Source: Hyphomicrobiales bacterium (GTDB taxonomy: Bacteria; Pseudomonadota; Alphaproteobacteria; Rhizobiales; Xanthobacteraceae). Taken from it: a stretch of DNA of 8,742 nt. The notes beneath the pieces are model-generated. The model did not search any database. It was not told the origin of the DNA and worked only from the letters and a program-made list of their open reading frames with translations. The stretch spans positions 1-8,742 of the forward strand of contig JAKFYO010000280.1 of assembly GCA_021730825.1 (NCBI GenBank). Reading direction: 5' to 3'. Made by a program: the position numbers and the translations under genes. Each line of letters starts with the position of its first letter. Position 1 is the first letter of the stretch. Below are positions 4,713 through 8,742 of the stretch, one piece after another.

Positions 4713-6533
4713 ATGTGTTTTGCGTACTGGCGTACCCCGCTGGGGAAGCGGGCCGCCTTGGCAGTCGCCGTCACCCTTGCCGGCGCATTCCTCCTCATCA
4801 CGGCAACCGATGCCGATGCGCGTTCGCGCAAGCGCCAGCGCGCGGCAGGGGCCTGGCAAGCAGGCTTCTCCGCGATCGTGATTGACGCCAAGACCGGCGC
4901 AATTCTCGACGAGGAAAGCCCGGATGCGTTGCGCCACCCGGCTTCGCTCACCAAGATCATGACCCTCTACATGCTGTTCGAGCGCATCGAACAACAGAAG
5001 CTAACGCTGAAGTCGAAGCTCAAGGTTTCGGAATTTGCTTCCGAGCAGCCGCCGTCGAAACTCGGCGTGCGAGAAGGCCAGACCATCGAGGTCGAAGACG
5101 CGATCAAGGCGCTGGTTACGCGCTCCGCGAACGACGTCGCAGTCGTGATTGCCGAAGCTCTTGCGGGCGATCAGGAAGCATTTGCCTTGCAGATGACGCG
5201 CAAGGCGCGCGCGCTCGGCATGTCGAATACCGTATTCAAGAATGCGTCGGGGCTTCCCGACCGTGAACAGGTTACGACCGCACGCGACATGGCGACTTTG
5301 GGCCGCGCCATTCAGGATCGTTTTCCGTCGCTCTATCGTTTCTTCTCGACGCAGAGTTTTTATTACAAGGGCCGCGTGATCGCGAACCACAACCGGCTCT
5401 TGGGCCGCGTCACCGGCGTGGACGGTATCAAGACCGGCTACACGAATGCGTCGGGCTTCAATCTCGTCACCAGTGTGCGTCACAAGAACCGGCATATCGT
5501 TTCCGTCGTGCTCGGTGGCCGCACGGGTGCTGCGCGCGACCAGTACATGCGCGAGCTAATCGCGGATAATCTCGACGACGCACATGCAGGTCCCCGCACG
5601 GCTCCGCTGGTTGCGGAAGCGCCGCCGCCCGCGCCTGTGCGGACCGCAAAAGCACCGCCGGCAAAACAGCCGCAGGAAGAAAAGCCGCGCGTTGCACGTG
5701 CACCGCAGCCAAAGCCGCAACCGAAACAACAGCCGGTGGTCGTCGCCGGTTCGAACGAACCGATCCGCCCGATTCCGGTCAAAACCATGCCGCTCGACGC
5801 CGACGGCAAGGTGATGGAACAGAAGACCGCGCAGGCGAACGCTTTTGCGTTCTCGAATTTGAGCATCGGGAATTCGATGCCGGTGCAAATGGCGCTGGCA
5901 CCGAACCAGGCGCCGATCATTGTCGCTGACGCGAGTGCCGCGGCCCAGCAGCAAGCGCAGGCGCCCGCCCCCATCACTGCCGGCGCGCTAGCCTACAACG
6001 AAGTGAAACCGCATCCGCTCGCGGAAACCCCGCAGATCCGTCCGCAGCCGCAACCACAAGTGCAAAGCCCGAACGCGCCGCGCGAAATGTCGGAAACCGA
6101 AGAACTCGAGCTTGAAGCGCAGGCGCTCGCCGCCGCCGCGAAAGAAAACGACTTGATGCCGGTCACGCCGAAAAACACGCCGCGCCGCACGCAGGTCGCA
6201 TCCACGAACAGCATTCCGGTCCCGGCGGCACCGGCTTCCGCAGCCGCAGGCGATGACGAAGGCGATCCATTGCCGGTTGCAGCCCGCACCGGCTGGTCGA
6301 TCCAGGTCGGCGCCTTCCCGAACTCGAAGGCCGCAAAACAGCGCCTGAACGACGCAAAAGAGTCTGCAACCGCCCTGCTCGCGAAAGTAACGCCCTATAC
6401 CGAGAAGGTATCGAAAGACTCCACTAATCTTTTTAGGGCACGCTTCGCAGGCTTCAGGTCCGAATGGCACGCAAAGCGTACCTGCCAGACGCTGCAAAAG
6501 CATAACTTCGACTGTCTCGTAGCGAAGAACTGA
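4713..6533 (+). CDS. D-alanyl-D-alanine carboxypeptidase (peptidase S11) with SPOR domain
   Basis: Penicillin-binding protein of the DacA/DacF type that removes the terminal D-Ala of peptidoglycan stem peptides in the periplasm. Numbered from the ATG at 4713 (606 residues), a signal peptide occupies about 1-36 (basic, hydrophobic core 14-30, cleavage likely after ADA). The S11 catalytic domain runs from about 48 to 275, with S78-L-T-K81 carrying the nucleophile, S138-A-N140, and K240-T-G242. A Pro/Gln/Ala-rich, low-complexity linker spans about 295-525. A SPOR domain (526-606, starting TGWSIQVGAF) ends the protein; such domains bind denuded glycan at the division septum. Two cysteines in the SPOR part (591, 601) could pair. 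A longer reading from a TTG at 4638 is possible but puts 25 polar residues before the signal peptide; AGGA 9 nt before 4713 supports the shorter form. No partner gene lies in the same direction nearby. Confidence 0.93.
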   Translation: MCFAYWRTPLGKRAALAVAVTLAGAFLLITATDADARSRKRQRAAGAWQAGFSAIVIDAKTGAILDEESPDALRHPASLTKIMTLYMLFERIEQQKLTLKSKLKVSEFASEQPPSKLGVREGQTIEVEDAIKALVTRSANDVAVVIAEALAGDQEAFALQMTRKARALGMSNTVFKNASGLPDREQVTTARDMATLGRAIQDRFPSLYRFFSTQSFYYKGRVIANHNRLLGRVTGVDGIKTGYTNASGFNLVTSVRHKNRHIVSVVLGGRTGAARDQYMRELIADNLDDAHAGPRTAPLVAEAPPPAPVRTAKAPPAKQPQEEKPRVARAPQPKPQPKQQPVVVAGSNEPIRPIPVKTMPLDADGKVMEQKTAQANAFAFSNLSIGNSMPVQMALAPNQAPIIVADASAAAQQQAQAPAPITAGALAYNEVKPHPLAETPQIRPQPQPQVQSPNAPREMSETEELELEAQALAAAAKENDLMPVTPKNTPRRTQVASTNSIPVPAAPASAAAGDDEGDPLPVAARTGWSIQVGAFPNSKAAKQRLNDAKESATALLAKVTPYTEKVSKDSTNLFRARFAGFRSEWHAKRTCQTLQKHNFDCLVAKN

Positions 6534-6560
6534 AGAATAAAACGACCGGAGCAAATCCGG
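6534..6560 (-). terminator. Probable terminator of the VWA/J-domain operon
   Basis: Read on the minus strand: CCGGA, 5-nt loop, TCCGG (6560-6546), then TCG and TTTTATTC. The short GC-rich stem with a nearby T-rich tract lies 47 nt past the J-domain stop codon. It is modest in strength, and the plus-strand side lacks a T tract. Confidence 0.5.
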
Positions 6561-6570
6561 CGAAGGGATG

Positions 6571-6615
6571 CGTCACTAAAAGCGAAGCGTAAGTGTTGCG
6601 TGGAGTTTAGTGATG
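6571..6615. repeat. Inverted repeat overlapping the J-domain gene's stop codon
   Basis: TCACTAAA (6573-6580) and TTTAGTGA (6606-6613) are perfect 8-nt arms, extended to 10 by one G-U and one C-G pair, around a 25-nt loop. The right arm contains the minus-strand TAA (6609-6607). It could form a 3' stem that protects the message or helps end it. Confidence 0.45.
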
Positions 6616-7314
6616 GCGGCGGAGAAGAGTTTCCTTGGCCTCGTTGACGCGAGCGGCCAGGTACGTAGACCCCCCTTGGTCGGGGTGGAGTTTCTTCATG
6701 AGACTGCGATGAGCGCGCTTGATGTCCGCATCGGTAGCGCCCGCTTCAAGCCCCAGGATTTGATGCGCCTCTTCTTCGGTCATCGGGCCATGGCGCGGCG
6801 GCTCTCGGCTCCCCGCACTCATGTCTTCCTCGACGTTCTCACGCCATCCGGGCGTCCTGCGGTCCAGATAAGCTTCGAGTAGCGCACGGCTCTCGGCGTC
6901 GAATTCGTCGCGCAGTGTGAGCAGCGCCGGTGGATCGAGCGCGTCGAGCGGCACGTTTTCGTATTTTCCTTTTAGCACGCGGCCGCGCATTTCGCCGCTG
7001 TCGTGATCCAATTCCATTTCAACGAAGGCTGCGCGCACGCGCGAGACCTGTCCCGTCGTGCGTTGTGTGCGCGCGGTCCAGCTTGCCGGTGTCGCGATCC
7101 ATCCGAGCAGCCCCGCGCCGAAAAAAGCGACCGGAACTGCGAGAATAAATTGGCCGCGAACCGCCAATAGTGCTGCGAGCGCAAACGAAGCAAAGCCGCC
7201 GATCGTGCGCACGAGCTTTGCGAGCTTCTTCGGATCGCTGGTCGAAACCATGCGCCCGACAAAGATCAGCACGAACAGAACGGCGAGGCCGATCAGTAAG
7301 GTAGGAATTCCCAT
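6607..7314 (-). CDS. Membrane-anchored J-domain (DnaJ-like) co-chaperone
   Basis: This 235-residue protein has its J domain at the C-terminus. The N-terminus is hydrophobic, with likely membrane segments at 3-20, 38-52 and 55-74. A cytoplasmic middle part (80-175) resembles nothing I recognise. The J domain spans about 178-235 and contains K-K-L-H-P-D-Q-G-G with H210-P211-D212, the tripeptide that stimulates Hsp70 (DnaK) ATP hydrolysis. The layout recalls TIM14/Pam18 and DjlA-like proteins rather than DnaJ: there is no Gly/Phe region or zinc-finger domain. The start ATG (7314-7312) shares its A with the TGA stop of the upstream VWA gene (TGATG), and no good SD is seen, so translation is probably coupled. 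The frame stays open upstream to 8559, but that part is a shadow of the VWA and panC genes. It should recruit DnaK to the inner membrane; the client is unknown. Confidence 0.85.
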   Translation of the reverse strand: MGIPTLLIGLAVLFVLIFVGRMVSTSDPKKLAKLVRTIGGFASFALAALLAVRGQFILAVPVAFFGAGLLGWIATPASWTARTQRTTGQVSRVRAAFVEMELDHDSGEMRGRVLKGKYENVPLDALDPPALLTLRDEFDAESRALLEAYLDRRTPGWRENVEEDMSAGSREPPRHGPMTEEEAHQILGLEAGATDADIKRAHRSLMKKLHPDQGGSTYLAARVNEAKETLLRRHH

Positions 7315-8045
7315 CAGCGCATCTGCTCGATCAGTTTCACGGCACCCTTGCCGCCACGTTTGGAAAGATCGCTCAGCGCCTTGTGCCCGCCCGCGGCATA
7401 AGCCGCAGCCGCGCGGAGCAATTCGCGCAACTGCGAAGCCGCGCCCGCGTCGAACGGGCACCACGCGCCTTTGGTAAGCCGCGCGATCTCGCGAAATGCG
7501 TTCTCCGCGACCTGGTCGCCGCCTTCCTGAAACATGAACGCGGGAATTCCGAGCAGGCCAAGTTCGCCAGCCATAGCGCAGAGATCGTCCACCCGCTCTT
7601 CCATCGCGTCGCCGACATAGACCAGCACATCGATCTTTGCGGTCTTGCTCTCGGCGCGGACATGTTCGAGCACGCGGCCGATCTGCGTGTGCCCGCCCTG
7701 ACAGGAAATTCCTGCCATGATCTCGCCAAGACGCGCGGGGTCTGAATTCCATTTCGAGGCGCGGCATTCGCGCAGGCCACGGAAGTAGATGAGTTGCACG
7801 TCCAGGCCGCCGACCGCGCCTGCTTCCTCGAACATCTCCGCCTGAAGCTTGCAGGCAAGATCCCAGGTCGGCTGGCGGCTCATGGTGGCGTCTAACGCAA
7901 ACGCGAGCCGTCCGCGCTTGCCGTCGGTGCGCGGACCCAGCGTCTTGGCTTTGGCTAGAAATGCGTCGATCTGGCCACGCGGAGAGCTTTGTTCGAGGTT
8001 CTGCGTGGCCGTTCCGACGGGGTTTTTGTCTTTCGTATCGGCCAT
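7314..8045 (-). CDS. Soluble VWA-domain protein of unknown role
   Basis: This 243-residue protein has no signal peptide or membrane segment, so it is probably cytoplasmic. It is a compact VWA fold with a complete MIDAS set: D52-x-T54-x-S56 (FALDATMSRQ), T120 (GGHTQIG) and D146 (VYVGDAMEE), which should bind Mg2+ or Mn2+. The C-terminus (about 205-243) is Ala/Lys/Arg-rich helix. It is unrelated in detail to the three Tad/VWA proteins at the left of the window. The reading can be extended two residues to a TTG at 8051, but the ATG at 8045 is the normal choice. Neither has an SD at proper distance (GGGA touches the ATG directly), which fits a leaderless message. The last base of its stop is shared with the J-domain start, so both proteins are probably made together and may act together at the membrane. 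The function is not known to me. Confidence 0.85.
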   Translation of the reverse strand: MADTKDKNPVGTATQNLEQSSPRGQIDAFLAKAKTLGPRTDGKRGRLAFALDATMSRQPTWDLACKLQAEMFEEAGAVGGLDVQLIYFRGLRECRASKWNSDPARLGEIMAGISCQGGHTQIGRVLEHVRAESKTAKIDVLVYVGDAMEERVDDLCAMAGELGLLGIPAFMFQEGGDQVAENAFREIARLTKGAWCPFDAGAASQLRELLRAAAAYAAGGHKALSDLSKRGGKGAVKLIEQMR

Positions 8046-8051
8046 TCCCAA

Positions 8052-8080
8052 TAGATCGGGTGTTTTGGCCGCTCGTGCAA
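8052..8080 (-). promoter_or_regulatory. Possible promoter of the VWA/J-domain operon
   Basis: Read on the minus strand: TTGCAC (8080-8075), 17-nt spacer, GATCTA (8057-8052), then 6 nt to the ATG at 8045. If this is the promoter, transcription would begin at or next to the start codon, giving a leaderless mRNA. The -10 match is weak. Confidence 0.3.
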
Positions 8081-8157
8081 CCGATGGCGTGAAATTGGCG
8101 CCAGCCGGGCACTTTTGCTATTTTTGGCTGTAAGATCAGGCGCGGGAGGCGCAAAAC

Positions 8158-8742
8158 ATGGCCAAAGCCGCAAAAAAGACGCGGCCCCGCGTGGTGAAGA
8201 GCGTGAAAGCGCTCCGCGAAGCGCTTGCCGAATGGCGCAAGAAGAAAGCCGACATCGCGCTGGTGCCGACCATGGGCGCGCTGCATAGCGGGCACATTTC
8301 GCTGGTCGCGCTCGCGAAAAAATCCGCAAAGAAGGTAGTGGTCTCCATTTTCGTGAACCCGACCCAGTTCGGGCCGCATGAGGACTTCTCGCGCTATCCG
8401 CGCCCCATCGAGGCCGATCTCGACAAGCTCACAGAAGCGGGCGCCGACCTCGTCTACATGCCCGATGTGAAAGAAATGTACCCGGAAGGCTTCGCGACCA
8501 TGCTGAAGCCCACGGGCCCTGCCGCTGTCGGTCTCGACGATAAATTCCGGCCCGGACATTTCGACGGCGTTGCCACTGTCGTCGCGAAGCTTTTCACCAG
8601 CGTGATGCCAGACATCGCGGTCTTCGGCGACAAGGATTACCAGCAGCTACAGGTCATCAAGACAATGGCGCGCGATCTGCATCTGCCGGTGAAGGTGGTC
8701 GGCGCGCCGATTGTGCGCGAAAAAGACGGCCTCGCCCTCTCC
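8158..8742 (+). CDS. panC: Pantoate--beta-alanine ligase (pantothenate synthetase), 3' part missing
   Basis: The first 195 residues of PanC, which joins pantoate and beta-alanine with ATP to make pantothenate, the precursor of coenzyme A, in the cytoplasm. Clear family motifs appear in order: [10 protein letters not shown] (37-46), the HIGH-type nucleotide-binding signature; FVNPTQF (65-71); [12 protein letters not shown] (131-142), which helps bind the substrates; FGDKDYQQL (156-164); and [11 protein letters not shown] (185-195), just before the expected SSRN. The usual length is about 280 residues, so roughly 90 are outside the window. GGAGG (8145-8149), 8 nt before the ATG at 8158, is a strong SD. 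The N-terminus has about ten extra Lys-rich residues before the conserved part. The gene is divergent from the VWA/J-domain operon, with 112 nt between start codons. No panB is in view. Confidence 0.96.
   Translation, partial: MAKAAKKTRPRVVKSVKALREALAEWRKKKADIALVPTMGALHSGHISLVALAKKSAKKVVVSIFVNPTQFGPHEDFSRYPRPIEADLDKLTEAGADLVYMPDVKEMYPEGFATMLKPTGPAAVGLDDKFRPGHFDGVATVVAKLFTSVMPDIAVFGDKDYQQLQVIKTMARDLHLPVKVVGAPIVREKDGLALS

Noticed and set aside
4544..4960. Minus-strand 138-codon frame across the carboxypeptidase leader
   Set aside because: Its greater part is antisense to the signal peptide and catalytic start of a clear gene; no motif and no SD support it.
5590..6290. Pro/Gln/Ala-rich stretch of the carboxypeptidase considered as a DNA repeat or mobile insertion
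   Set aside because: The frame is unbroken, the sequence is low-complexity but not periodic at DNA level, and such linkers are usual between S11 and SPOR domains in alphaproteobacteria.
7315..8559. 650-residue minus-strand reading that would fuse a long N-terminal part to the J-domain protein
   Set aside because: The extra 415 residues run antisense to panC and out of frame through the VWA gene. They are Arg-rich without domain character. The J protein has a good hydrophobic N-terminus starting at 7314.
1..8742. CRISPR array, tRNA, rRNA, transposon ends or phage genes
   Set aside because: No regularly spaced repeats, cloverleaf-like sequence, transposase or integrase motifs, or phage proteins were found on either strand.

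Overview
The window looks like chromosomal DNA of an alphaproteobacterium, most likely of the Hyphomicrobiales (Bradyrhizobium, Afipia or Xanthobacteraceae-type relatives). This rests on the GC-rich codon use, Tad/TadG-like von Willebrand A (VWA) proteins, a short phasin, and an S11 D-Ala-D-Ala carboxypeptidase with a C-terminal SPOR domain. The taxon is inferred from protein style, not from a search.

Layout. (1) Positions 1-3965 hold a tandem array of three paralogous, forward-strand genes for membrane-anchored Tad-like/VWA proteins; the first is cut by the window edge. Copies 1 and 2 are each followed by a nearly identical intrinsic terminator. From those hairpins to the next ATG the spacing is exactly 158 nt in both cases, with a shared promoter-like block and a hairpin around the Shine-Dalgarno (SD) site. 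The array therefore seems to have grown by duplicating a complete gene-plus-control unit. Copy 3 ends in an unrelated GC-rich terminator, placed so that it can serve both strands. (2) A phasin gene lies on the minus strand (4043-4381). Its inferred core promoter has a TGC-containing palindrome filling most of the -35/-10 spacer. (3) A 331-nt intergenic region (4382-4712) carries that promoter, a second palindrome and a run of four potential stem-loops. (4) A DacA-type penicillin-binding protein follows (4713-6533, plus). (5) A minus-strand pair encodes a soluble VWA protein (7314-8045) and a membrane-anchored J-domain protein (6607-7314). Their stop and start codons overlap as TGATG. (6) The 5' part of panC (pantothenate synthesis) is transcribed divergently from that pair and runs off the right edge.

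The genes do not form one pathway. Two local units deserve attention. One is the tandem VWA surface-protein array, where the same scaffold carries different Cys/Asn-rich inserts at the same place inside the VWA fold. The other is the translationally coupled VWA/J-domain pair, whose biological role I cannot name. No tRNA, rRNA, CRISPR array, insertion sequence or phage gene was seen.
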